64,000 bases of DNA from Nonomuraea sediminis (GCF_018531495.1 NZ_JAHDTI010000004.1:558001-622000), one strand, 5' to 3'; counted from the first letter of the stretch, positions 15,551-22,803 are shown. The notes: a model not told the origin generated them from the letters alone. Numbers and translations are program-made.

Positions 15551-15578
15551 CCACCGAATTGCGGACGTGATTCGGTGG
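15551..15578 (+). promoter_or_regulatory. 9-bp inverted repeat at the start of the hemA-fragment gene
   Basis: CCACCGAAT (15551-15559) and ATTCGGTGG (15570-15578) form a perfect 9-bp stem with a 10-nt loop. The right arm covers the GTG at 15575. It could end the TetR transcript, act as an operator for the heme genes, or hide the start in the mRNA. Confidence 0.55.
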
Positions 15579-15775
15579 CTGATCCCCGGTTACCGTCAGG
15601 CGTGAGCCCAGAGGACCTTGCAGAACGCCTGATCGCGCAGGCAGGTGACATCGTCGAGGCCGAGCTCGCCCGCCTGCGCAGACGCGTCCCCGGCCTCGAC
15701 CCGCGGGTCGTGGCCGAGACCGAGGCGACACTCCAGCGCGTGGTCCGGACCCTGCTGTGCCGGGAGGCGCCATGA
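15575..15775 (+). CDS. Small protein resembling only the dimerisation domain of glutamyl-tRNA reductase
   Basis: Sixty-six residues (57 if the in-frame GTG at 15602 is used). The segment AGDIVEAELARLRRRVPGLD and the following AETEATLQRVVRTLL match the C-terminal helical dimerisation domain of actinomycete HemA as I remember it. The catalytic and NADPH domains, which are the first 300 residues of HemA, are absent. It cannot make glutamate semialdehyde by itself. It overlaps hemC by four bases (ATGA), so it is kept as a translated unit at the head of the heme operon. It may be a degraded hemA or a deliberate small partner of the full HemA encoded elsewhere. Confidence 0.65.
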   Translation: MADPRLPSGVSPEDLAERLIAQAGDIVEAELARLRRRVPGLDPRVVAETEATLQRVVRTLLCREAP

Positions 15776-16593
15776 GGCTCGGAACCCGCGAGAGCAAGCT
15801 GGCCCTGGCCCAGTCCCGCTGGGTCGCGGCACGCCTGCCCGTCCAGGCCGAGCTGGTGGGTATCACCACCGACGGCGACAGGTCGAGCGAGCCCATCGAG
15901 CGCATCGGCACCACCGGCGTCTTCGTCACCGCGCTCCGCCTGGCCCTGCTGGCCGGCGAGGTCGACTTCGTCGTGCACTCCTTCAAGGACCTGCCCACGG
16001 CACCGCTCCCAGGGGTACGGCTGGCGGCCGTGCCCGAACGGGCCGACCCCAGGGACGCGCTGGTGGGCCGGGAGGTGCGGGCGGGATGCCGGGTCGGCAC
16101 GGGTTCGCAGCGGCGTGCCGTACAGATCAGGCGAATGGCCGATGTCGAGGTCGTGCCGATACGTGGCAACGTGGACACCCGGCTGCGGAAGCTACAGGAA
16201 GGCGGGGTGGACGCGCTCGTGCTGGCCAAGGCGGGGCTCGACAGGCTGGGCCTGCGCGGCAGGCCGCTCGACCCGCGGGTGATGCTGCCCGCGCCCGCGC
16301 AGGGCGCGCTGGCGGTGGAGTGCCGCCAGGACGACGAGCGTACGGCGGAGCTGCTCGCCACCCTCGACCACCCGCCTACCCGGGTGACGGTGACCGCGGA
16401 GCGCGCGCTGCTGACGGCGCTGAACGCCGGCTGCACGGCCCCGGTCGGCGCGCTGGCACGGCTCGACGGCCCAGGGACGCTCCGGCTCGACGGCCTGGTG
16501 GCCCGCGGCGACCTGGTCGTGCGCAAGTCGGTCAGCGGACCCGTGGCTCGCGCGGCCGAGCTGGGCGCGGAGCTGGCGGAGGTGCTGTGGTGA
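15772..16593 (+). CDS. hemC: Porphobilinogen deaminase (hydroxymethylbilane synthase)
   Basis: A 273-residue enzyme that joins four porphobilinogens into hydroxymethylbilane in the cytoplasm. It starts MRLGTRESKLALAQS as in all HemC proteins. The catalytic Asp73 is in HSFKDLPT, the pyrrole-binding arginines are in SQRRAVQIRR, and the dipyrromethane cofactor attaches to Cys221 in NAGCTAP. It is some 35 residues shorter than usual because the C-terminal domain is trimmed. The start is the ATG that overlaps the previous stop; a GGGAGG site lies upstream. It overlaps hemF by GTGA. It is likely to be a second copy beside a housekeeping hemC, which I cannot confirm here. Confidence 0.92.
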   Translation: MRLGTRESKLALAQSRWVAARLPVQAELVGITTDGDRSSEPIERIGTTGVFVTALRLALLAGEVDFVVHSFKDLPTAPLPGVRLAAVPERADPRDALVGREVRAGCRVGTGSQRRAVQIRRMADVEVVPIRGNVDTRLRKLQEGGVDALVLAKAGLDRLGLRGRPLDPRVMLPAPAQGALAVECRQDDERTAELLATLDHPPTRVTVTAERALLTALNAGCTAPVGALARLDGPGTLRLDGLVARGDLVVRKSVSGPVARAAELGAELAEVLW

Positions 16594-17486
16594 ACGTCCA
16601 CGAGCTGCTGCTGACCGAGCAGGCACGCCTGGTCAAGGGCTTCGAGGAGTACGACGGCGCCGGGTGCTTCCGCGTGTCGGAATGGACGCGCAGCGAGCTG
16701 GGCGGCGGCCGGGCGTGCGTGCTCGAGGGCGGCCGCGTCTTCGAGCGGGCAGGGGTGAACGTCTCCCTGGTCCACGGCCGTGAGGTGCCCGCGACGATCG
16801 CGCAGACGTTCCCCGGCACGAAGGGCCGGCCGTACGTCGCGACCGGGATCTCGATGGTGACGCACCCGCTCAACCCGTACGCGCCGGCCATGCACGCCAA
16901 CTTCCGCTACTTCGCCGTCGAGGGCGCCCCGTGGTGGTTCGGCGGCGGCTGCGACCTGACCCCGATGTACGGCTTCGCCGAGGACGCCGTGCACTTCCAC
17001 CGCACGCTCCAGACCTGGTGCGGCCCGCGGTACGAGGAGTGGAAGCGCGCCTGCGACGACTACTTCACCATCGCGCACCGGGGCGAGATGCGCGGCATCG
17101 GCGGCGTCTTCTTCGACCGGCTCGCCGAGGAGGGGCCCGGCGGGTTCGAGCGCTGCCTGGCCCTGGTCGAGGCGGGGCTGGCCACGATCTTCCCGGCCTA
17201 CCTGCCCATCCTCGACAGGCGCGTGCGCATGCCGTACGGCGGGCGGCAGCGCGAGTGGCAGCTGGCCCGCCGCGGGCGGTACGTGGAGTTCAACCTGGTC
17301 TATGACAGGGGGACCAGGTTCGGGCTGCAGACGCGGGGCAACATCGAGGCGATCCTGATGTCGATGCCGCCGCTGGCCCGCTGGGGGTTCGAGCTGGTGC
17401 CGGAGCCGGGCAGCCCGGAGAGCGAGGTCGCGGACTTCCTCAAGCCGCGCGACTGGGCCTCGCCCGCCGGGCTGGCGACCACCTGA
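16590..17486 (+). CDS. hemF: Oxygen-dependent coproporphyrinogen III oxidase
   Basis: A 298-residue enzyme that decarboxylates coproporphyrinogen III to protoporphyrinogen IX with O2. The family core is complete: MHANFRYF, then WWFGGGCDLTPMYGF, AVHFHRTLQTWC, GIGGVFFDRL and YVEFNLVYDRGTRFGLQT. In the usual sequence GGGADLTP an alanine stands where Cys is found here. Actinomycetes normally make heme through coproporphyrin (CgoX, CpfC, ChdC) and do not need HemF, so its presence marks a separate, protoporphyrin-type branch. It is coupled to hemC by a 4-bp overlap, and the minus-strand genes end one base after its stop. Confidence 0.93.
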   Translation: MNVHELLLTEQARLVKGFEEYDGAGCFRVSEWTRSELGGGRACVLEGGRVFERAGVNVSLVHGREVPATIAQTFPGTKGRPYVATGISMVTHPLNPYAPAMHANFRYFAVEGAPWWFGGGCDLTPMYGFAEDAVHFHRTLQTWCGPRYEEWKRACDDYFTIAHRGEMRGIGGVFFDRLAEEGPGGFERCLALVEAGLATIFPAYLPILDRRVRMPYGGRQREWQLARRGRYVEFNLVYDRGTRFGLQTRGNIEAILMSMPPLARWGFELVPEPGSPESEVADFLKPRDWASPAGLATT

Positions 17487-17487
17487 C

Positions 17488-17946
17488 CTACGTGACGGGC
17501 CGCGTGTAGCGCAGGCCGCAGGCGTGCGCGCCGCGCACCTGCCGCAGCACCACCTCGACGTCGATGTCGGGGTAGGCCCGCGAGGTGGCCTCGGCAGACA
17601 GCTCGCAGTGCAGCGACGGCGGATCGGTCATCCCGAGGTCGTCCCCGGCGGCCCTGCACAGGCAGGTGCGGGTGACGACCAGGGCGACCTCGTGCGCGCT
17701 CGTCGAGCAGTCGACGACCTCCTCCTGCAGGCCGAGCTCCTCGAAGACGGGCAGCACGTGCCTGATCGCCTCCGGCAGGGAGCCGTGCTCGGTGAGGTAG
17801 GGGTCCATGCAGGCGCGCTGCCGGTCGGGGTAGCCCTCGAGCAGCTCCTCGCGGGCCTCGTGGTCGCCCACCTTCTCGCGCAGTTCCAGGTAACGCCGCA
17901 TCCGGTCCCGCATGTCGGCCCGGAAAGCGGCTTCCTTCTCCTTCAT
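17488..17946 (-). CDS. Cys-rich protein A, ATC-hydrolase/V4R-like, paralogue of the 22.3 kb protein
   Basis: A 152-residue protein. The N-terminal 60 residues are helical and charged (RMRRYLELREKVGDHEAREEL). The C-terminal half has a conserved pattern: CLC near residue 95, HCEL, DVEVV, and the ending RGAHACGLRYTRP. This ending resembles the C-terminal strand pattern of L-2-amino-thiazoline-4-carboxylate hydrolase-like proteins and of V4R domains; the latter occur in bacteriochlorophyll enzymes. Both assignments are weak. A second copy lies on the same strand 4.4 kb away. Its ATG overlaps the hemH stop, so it is translated with the heme enzymes. Confidence 0.7.
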   Translation of the reverse strand: MKEKEAAFRADMRDRMRRYLELREKVGDHEAREELLEGYPDRQRACMDPYLTEHGSLPEAIRHVLPVFEELGLQEEVVDCSTSAHEVALVVTRTCLCRAAGDDLGMTDPPSLHCELSAEATSRAYPDIDVEVVLRQVRGAHACGLRYTRPVT

Positions 17947-18893
17947 CCGATCCTCGTCTCTACGATGCGTGCCAGGGCACGGGTGAACGACGGGCGGTCG
18001 TTCAGCGCGGGGGAGCGGCGCAGCTCGGCCAGGCCGGCTTGCCGGGCGATCTCGGCCAGCTCGATGTCGATCTCCGACAGCGTCTCGATGTGGTCGCAGG
18101 TGAAGGCCACCGGCACCACCAGCACCCGCTTGGCCTTCCGCCTCGCCAGGTGCTGGACCGTCTCGATCGTGCTGGGCCGCAGCCAGCGCAGCGGCCCGAC
18201 CCTGGACTGGTAGGCCAGGGAGTGCGGATTGGGTACGGCCAGCCGCGCCATCACCGCCCGGACCGTGGCCCGGATCTCCAGCGGATACGGGTCGCCCTGC
18301 TCCACGGTGCGCACGGGCAGCGAGTGCGCGCTGAACAGCACGTGCGTGTCCGGGTCGCCGTCCAGCCCCTCGGCGACCGCCTCGGCCAGCGCCTCGACGT
18401 AGGCGGGATGGGTGGGCCAGCGGTCGATCACGGTCCAGTCGAAGGCGTCCTCCAGGCCGTTGCGCCCGACGGCCTGCCACAGATCCGCCAGGCTCGACCC
18501 GGTCGTGGTGACCGAGTAGTGCGGGTACTGGGGGAAGGCGACGGCCCGCCGTACGCCGTCGGCGCGCATCGCCTGGAGCGCGGTGTCGCTGCGCGGCTCG
18601 GCGTAGCGGAAGGCCAGGTAGGCGCGGTGCGGCGCGGTGCCGGGCGAGATGCGGTCCAGCTCGGCGACCATGGCCGCGGCCTGGCGCTCGGTCCAGTGGC
18701 GCAGCGGCGAGCCACCGCCGATGGCGGCGTACTGGCGGGTGACCCGGCCGAGGCGGGCCCTGATGAGCAGCGGGGACAGCAGCGGTTTGGCGGGCAGCAT
18801 GTCCAGGTCGGCGAAGAGCGCGCGCAGGAACGGCCGGACGTCGTCGAGCGTCCACGGGCCGCCCATGTTCATCAGCACCACGCCGGTGGTCAT
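17943..18893 (-). CDS. hemH: Ferrochelatase
   Basis: A 316-residue enzyme inserting Fe(II) into a porphyrin. Key residues are present: GGPWTLDDVRPFLRALFAD at the N-terminus, QYPHYSVTTTGSS, the metal-site His190 in FSAHSLPV, and Glu274 in DHIETLSEID. Only one cysteine (near residue 266) is present, so the [2Fe-2S] cluster of many actinobacterial ferrochelatases is absent. Together with hemF this points to protoporphyrin IX as substrate. It overlaps hemB upstream and protein A downstream by four bases each. Confidence 0.92.
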   Translation of the reverse strand: MTTGVVLMNMGGPWTLDDVRPFLRALFADLDMLPAKPLLSPLLIRARLGRVTRQYAAIGGGSPLRHWTERQAAAMVAELDRISPGTAPHRAYLAFRYAEPRSDTALQAMRADGVRRAVAFPQYPHYSVTTTGSSLADLWQAVGRNGLEDAFDWTVIDRWPTHPAYVEALAEAVAEGLDGDPDTHVLFSAHSLPVRTVEQGDPYPLEIRATVRAVMARLAVPNPHSLAYQSRVGPLRWLRPSTIETVQHLARRKAKRVLVVPVAFTCDHIETLSEIDIELAEIARQAGLAELRRSPALNDRPSFTRALARIVETRIG

Positions 18894-19897
18894 CGCAGCA
18901 GCTCCTCGGCCGCCTCGACCGCCCAGTAGGTGAGCACGAGGTCGGCCCCTGCCCGGCGGATCGACAGCAGCGACTCGGCGATGGCGCGGCGGCGGTCCAG
19001 CCAGCCCCTGGCCGCGGCGGCCTCGACCATCGCGTACTCGCCCGACACCTGGTAGACGGCGACGGGCACGCGCACCGCGTCCGCGACCCGCCTGACCACG
19101 TCGAGATAGCCGAGCGCGGGCTTGACCATGACGGCGTCGGCCCCCTCGGCCAGGTCGAGCTCCACCTCGCGCAGCGCCTCGTCGGAGTTGGCCGGCGACT
19201 GCTGGTAGGCCGACCTGTCGCCGAAGGCGGGCGCCGACTCCGCCGCCTGCCTGAACGGGCCGTAGAAGGCGGAGGCGTACTTGGCCGAGTAGGCCAGGAT
19301 CGCGGTGCCGGTCAGCCCGGCCAGGTCCAGGGCGTCGCGGATGGCGCCGACCTGGCCGTCCATCATCCCGCTCGGCGCGATGACGTGGGCGCCCGCCGCC
19401 GCCTGGCTGACCGCGACGGAGCGGTAGCGGTCGAGCGTGGCCTCCTCGGCGACCGTGCCGTCCGGCGCGAGCAGCCCGCAATGCCCGTGGTCGGTGTACT
19501 CGCACAGGCACAGGTCCGCCACGATCACGCACGCGTCGCCGACGTCCGAGACCAGGTCGCGCAGCGAGCGCTGCACCACGCCGTCGGAGTCGTCGGCGCC
19601 GGAGCCGTGGGCGTCCTTGGCCGCGGGGATCCCGAACAGGATCAGCCCGCCCACGCCCGCCTCGGCTGCCCTGGCGGCGGCCTTGCGCAGCGAGTCCCTG
19701 GTGTGCTGGACGACGCCCGGCATCGAGGCGACGGGGACGGGGTCGGTGAGGCCTTCCTTGACGAACAGCGGCAGCACGAGGTCGCCGGGCGAGACCCGGT
19801 GCTCGGCGACGAGGTCGCGCAGCGCGGCGGCCCGTCGCAGCCGCCTGGGGCGGATGGTCATGCCCTCGATGAAATTCGGCAACGCGAGGGCTGTCAT
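18890..19897 (-). CDS. hemB: Delta-aminolevulinate dehydratase (porphobilinogen synthase)
   Basis: A 335-residue enzyme condensing two 5-aminolevulinates to porphobilinogen. The two Schiff-base lysines are Lys206 (YSAKYASAFYGPFR) and Lys259 (VMVKPAL). The zinc-type cysteine set is Cys130, Cys132 and Cys140 in DLCLCEYTDHGHCG, so it is a zinc enzyme. Length is normal. It is the first gene of the minus-strand operon hemB-hemH-protein A and is divergent from the peptide exporter genes over 54 bp, in which a perfect inverted repeat lies. Confidence 0.95.
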   Translation of the reverse strand: MTALALPNFIEGMTIRPRRLRRAAALRDLVAEHRVSPGDLVLPLFVKEGLTDPVPVASMPGVVQHTRDSLRKAAARAAEAGVGGLILFGIPAAKDAHGSGADDSDGVVQRSLRDLVSDVGDACVIVADLCLCEYTDHGHCGLLAPDGTVAEEATLDRYRSVAVSQAAAGAHVIAPSGMMDGQVGAIRDALDLAGLTGTAILAYSAKYASAFYGPFRQAAESAPAFGDRSAYQQSPANSDEALREVELDLAEGADAVMVKPALGYLDVVRRVADAVRVPVAVYQVSGEYAMVEAAAARGWLDRRRAIAESLLSIRRAGADLVLTYWAVEAAEELLR

Positions 19898-19909
19898 GTC
19901 GGCACTTTT

Positions 19910-19943
19910 GCTGGCATGACGCGCCTACCCGGTCGATGCCAGC
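19910..19943. promoter_or_regulatory. Inverted repeat between hemB and the exporter operon
   Basis: GCTGGCAT (19910-19917) and ATGCCAGC (19936-19943) form a perfect 8-bp inverted repeat with an 18-bp spacer, in the 54-bp divergent promoter region. The half-site centres are 26 bp apart. A factor binding here could control the heme genes and the peptide exporter together. Confidence 0.55.
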
Positions 19944-19951
19944 CTGCGACT

Positions 19952-20077
19952 ATGGCCGACCAGGACAAGCTGTTCCCCTGGCCGCTGCGCCCGCTCGCAC
20001 GGCTGCTGCTGTGGCTCGCCGTGGCCGCGCTCGCGGTGGCCTTCTGGTTCGTGCTCGCCGCGGGGATCCTGCGGTGA
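19952..20077 (+). CDS. Small single-pass membrane protein
   Basis: Forty-one residues: a short polar N-terminus (MADQDKLFPWPL), two arginines, and one hydrophobic helix of about 25 residues (LLWLAVAALAVAFWFVLAAG) ending ILR. It lacks any motif I recognise. Its stop overlaps the GTG of the exporter gene (GTGA), so it is translated together with it. It may be an immunity peptide, an exporter accessory subunit, or a membrane anchor; these are guesses from position only. Confidence 0.65.
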   Translation: MADQDKLFPWPLRPLARLLLWLAVAALAVAFWFVLAAGILR

Positions 20078-22233
20078 AGGTGCTGTTCCAGACCAGCCGG
20101 GTCGAGTGCGGCCTGGCCTGCTTGGCGATGGTGCTCGGGCACCACGGCCACCAGGTGTCCATCCGCGAGCTGCGCGACCGCTGCCCGGTGGGCCGGTCGG
20201 GGGCCGGCGCGGGGACGCTGGTGAAGGAGGCGCGCAGGCTCGGGATGACCGCGTCGGGACACCGGGCCACGCCCGAGCTGTTCACGCGGATCGAGCTCCC
20301 CGCGATCGCGCACTGGGGCGCCGACCACTACGTGGTGGTCGAGCGCGCCGGGCGGCGCCGGGTCAGGGTGATCGACCCGCAGATCGGGCGGCGGCGGCTC
20401 ACGGCCGAGGAGTTCGGCTCGGGCCTCGGCCGGATCGCGGTCCGGCTGGTGCCGGGGGAGGGCTTCGAGCGCAGGCGCGCCACGGCCAGGCCGTTCTGGC
20501 GCACCTACCTGGGCGCGCTGCTGCGCGGGCGCGGCACGCCCTGGCTGCTCGCCCAGGTGCTGCTCGCCTCCCTGCTGCTGCAGCTGCTCGGGCTGGCCAT
20601 GCCGCTGGTCGTCAGGATGGTCGTGGACGAGCAGGGGGCGCTGCGCCATCCCGGGCTGCTCGCGCTCGTCGGAGCGGGGATGGCCGTCGTCGCCGCCGGG
20701 CAGCTCGTCACCGGCTACCTGCGCTCGGTCCTGGTGCTCTACCTGCAGGGGCGGCTGGACACCGAGGCCATGCTGCGCTTCTGCCGTCACCTGCTGCGCC
20801 TGCCGCTGCGCTACTTCCAGCAGCGCAGCACCGGCGACATCGTGGCCAGGATGGGCGGGATCGTGCTGCTGCGCGAGCAGCTGACCGGGCAGACGCTCGG
20901 CTCCTTGCTGGACGCGGCGACCATCCTCACCTACCTCGGCGTGCTGTTCACCATCGACCAGACCACCGCGCTCGGCGTGCTTGCCGTCGTGCTGGCCGAA
21001 CTGCTGCTGCTCGTGCGCAGCACCCGGGTGGTGCGCGAGCGGATGACGGCCGACATCTCCGCGCACGCCGAGGAGCAGGGGCACCTCGTCGAGATGCTGC
21101 AGGGGATCATGACGGTCAAGGCCATGGCCGCCGAGGACCGGGCCTTCGAGCGGTGGTCGAGGCTGTTCCTGGCCTGGATGCGGGCCACGCTCAGGCGCGG
21201 GCACACGACCGCGGCGATCGACGCGGCCGCCGGGGCGCTGCGCGTGCTGACGCCGCTGGCCGCGCTCTGGCTGGGCACCAGCCGGGTGCTGGCCGGCGAG
21301 CTGTCGGCCGGCACCATGCTGGCGGTCACCTGGATGGCCGCCTCCGTGGTCGGGCCGCTGGCCGTGCTGGTCGGCAACGGCCAGCGGCTGCAGCAGGCCG
21401 GGGCCTACCTGCAACGGCTCGCCGACGTGCTGGAGTCGGCGCCGGAGGAGCCGGCCGCCCGCCGCGACCTGAGCGGGAGCATCGAGGTCAGCGAGGTCAC
21501 CTTCGCCTACGACCCGGCCGGTCCGCCCGCGCTGAGCGGGCTGTCACTGCGGGTCGAACCGGGAGAACGGCTGGCCGTCGTGGGAGCCACCGGAGCGGGC
21601 AAGACCACGCTCGCGCTGCTGCTGCTCGGGCTGCACCAGCCGCAGCGGGGCGTGATCAGGCTCGACGGGCACGAGCCCCGGCAGGCACGCGCGGCCATCG
21701 GCGCCGTGCTGCAGGAGCCGTTCGTCTTCAGCGGGACGATCCACGAGAACATCGCCTTCCACGACCCGTCGACCTCCAGGGACGAGGTCGAGGCGGCTGC
21801 CCGCGTCGCCGAGCTGCACGAGGAGATCCTGGCGATGCCCGGCGGCTACGACACCCGCCTGCCCGGGCTGTCCGGCGGGCAGCAGCAGCGGCTCGCGCTG
21901 GCCAGGGCGCTGGTCAGGCGGCCTGCCGTACTGCTGCTCGACGAGGCGACCAGCCACCTGGACGCCGTCACCGAGGCGCGCGTCCACGCCAACCTGCGCG
22001 GGCTCGGCTGCACCCAGATCGTCATCGCGCACCGGCTCAGCACCGTCAGGGACGCCGACAGGATCGCCGTGCTCGACCGCGGCCACCTCGCCGAGCTGGG
22101 CACCCACGGCGAACTCCTCGCCAGGGGCGGTCGGTACGCGGGCTTGATCGCGGCCCAGCTGAACGCCCGCGCCCATCAGGAAGGAGGTGAACGGCATGGA
22201 GCGGCTCACGAATCCGCCCGAGGTCGAGCTTGA
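20074..22233 (+). CDS. Peptidase-containing ABC exporter (C39 peptidase, TMD, ATPase)
   Basis: A 719-residue bacteriocin-type transporter that removes a leader after Gly-Gly and exports the peptide. The C39 protease domain spans about residues 1-125: catalytic Cys12 in RVECGLACLAMV, His85 in GADHYVVV, and Asp101 in VIDPQIG. Six transmembrane helices follow to about residue 440. The ATPase has Walker A GATGAGKTT at about residue 504, a Q-loop in VLQEPFVFSG, the signature LSGGQQQR, Walker B LLLDEATSHLD and switch histidine IAHRLSTV. The 43-aa Gly-Gly peptide gene overlaps its 3' end by 38 bp, so enzyme and substrate are encoded together. Confidence 0.93.
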   Translation: MKVLFQTSRVECGLACLAMVLGHHGHQVSIRELRDRCPVGRSGAGAGTLVKEARRLGMTASGHRATPELFTRIELPAIAHWGADHYVVVERAGRRRVRVIDPQIGRRRLTAEEFGSGLGRIAVRLVPGEGFERRRATARPFWRTYLGALLRGRGTPWLLAQVLLASLLLQLLGLAMPLVVRMVVDEQGALRHPGLLALVGAGMAVVAAGQLVTGYLRSVLVLYLQGRLDTEAMLRFCRHLLRLPLRYFQQRSTGDIVARMGGIVLLREQLTGQTLGSLLDAATILTYLGVLFTIDQTTALGVLAVVLAELLLLVRSTRVVRERMTADISAHAEEQGHLVEMLQGIMTVKAMAAEDRAFERWSRLFLAWMRATLRRGHTTAAIDAAAGALRVLTPLAALWLGTSRVLAGELSAGTMLAVTWMAASVVGPLAVLVGNGQRLQQAGAYLQRLADVLESAPEEPAARRDLSGSIEVSEVTFAYDPAGPPALSGLSLRVEPGERLAVVGATGAGKTTLALLLLGLHQPQRGVIRLDGHEPRQARAAIGAVLQEPFVFSGTIHENIAFHDPSTSRDEVEAAARVAELHEEILAMPGGYDTRLPGLSGGQQQRLALARALVRRPAVLLLDEATSHLDAVTEARVHANLRGLGCTQIVIAHRLSTVRDADRIAVLDRGHLAELGTHGELLARGGRYAGLIAAQLNARAHQEGGERHGAAHESARGRA

Positions 22234-22327
22234 GCTGACCGACGAGGAACTCGACGAGATCCACGGCGGCTACCCCGGCTACGGCGACGGCGCCTGCACG
22301 AGGGATCAGGCAACGCTCAACACCTGA
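22196..22327 (+). CDS. Precursor peptide with Gly-Gly leader (RiPP/bacteriocin-like)
   Basis: Forty-three residues. A strong AAGGAGG site lies five bases before the ATG. The leader of 25 residues is acidic and helical (ELELTDEELDEIHGG), the classic double-glycine type cleaved by C39 exporters. The predicted core is 18 residues, begins YPGYGDGAC, and has one Cys and three Thr. No LanM, LanB, YcaO or radical SAM enzyme is nearby, so any modification would come from unusual enzymes, or there is none. It overlaps the exporter gene, which I take as strong evidence that it is real. Confidence 0.8.
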   Translation: MERLTNPPEVELELTDEELDEIHGGYPGYGDGACTRDQATLNT

Positions 22328-22333
22328 TGCCCG

Positions 22334-22361
22334 GGAGGGGCGGGTTCCTACCCGTCCCTCC
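22334..22361. terminator. Bidirectional-type hairpin between peptide and protein B genes
   Basis: A 12-bp stem (22334-22345 with 22350-22361, one G-T pair) with tetraloop TCCT lies seven bases after the peptide stop. The stop codon of the convergent protein B gene begins in the loop. There is no U-tract. It would insulate the two convergent units. Confidence 0.65.
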
Positions 22362-22800
22362 TGCGCGTGTAGCGGAAGACGCACAGGTGGGCGCCGCGGG
22401 CCTGCTGGTGGGTGACCTCGACCTCCACCTCGGGCAACGCCCTGCGGGCCGCCTCGTTGTCCAGCTCGCACAGCACCGGCAGCGGCTCGGCGACGCCGGC
22501 CGCGGCGCACGCGGCCAGGCACTCGCACGTCGTCAGCACCTCCACGGCCGAGTCCACGCCGTCGGCGGAGGCGTCCACGATCTCGATGTGCACGCCCAGC
22601 TCCGCGAACGCCCTGGTGGCCCTGGTGAACCCGGACGCCAGGCCGCCGCCGCGGACGAGCGGTCCCATCCGCGCGGCCTGCAGCGGCACGTACGGTTCGA
22701 GCAGCGCCTCGCGCGCCTCGGTGTCGCCGACCTCGTCGCGCAGCCGCAGGTACTCCTCGAGCCTGGCGCGCATCCGCTGCCTGTACTCGGCCTCGTCCAT
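22348..22800 (-). CDS. Cys-rich protein B, paralogue of protein A
   Basis: A 150-residue protein related along its length to the one at 17.5 kb. Shared features are the helical start (RLEEYLRLRDEVGDTEAREAL), a CEC motif, LCEL, EVEVEV, and the ending RGAHLCVFRYTR. Both fall in the ATC-hydrolase/V4R-like range, where I cannot separate them. Cysteines are conserved at two of three sites, so a metal or a thiol-linked group is plausible. It follows the response regulator by three bases and so belongs to that operon. Confidence 0.7.
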   Translation of the reverse strand: MDEAEYRQRMRARLEEYLRLRDEVGDTEAREALLEPYVPLQAARMGPLVRGGGLASGFTRATRAFAELGVHIEIVDASADGVDSAVEVLTTCECLAACAAAGVAEPLPVLCELDNEAARRALPEVEVEVTHQQARGAHLCVFRYTRRRDG

Positions 22801-22803
22801 GTC

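Noticed and set aside
17488..17946. ChdC/HemQ or HemE for the Cys-rich protein next to hemH
   Set aside because: It is too short for either and lacks their motifs; the C-terminal Cys pattern points elsewhere.
19385..20077. A 230-residue plus-strand protein ending in the small membrane helix
   Set aside because: Its first 190 residues are antisense to hemB; only the last 41 codons, which start at an ATG next to the exporter, are likely to be real.
22196..22327. Lanthipeptide or lasso peptide assignment
   Set aside because: No LanM/LanB/LanC, asparagine synthetase-like or B1/B2 proteins are present, and the core has only one Cys.
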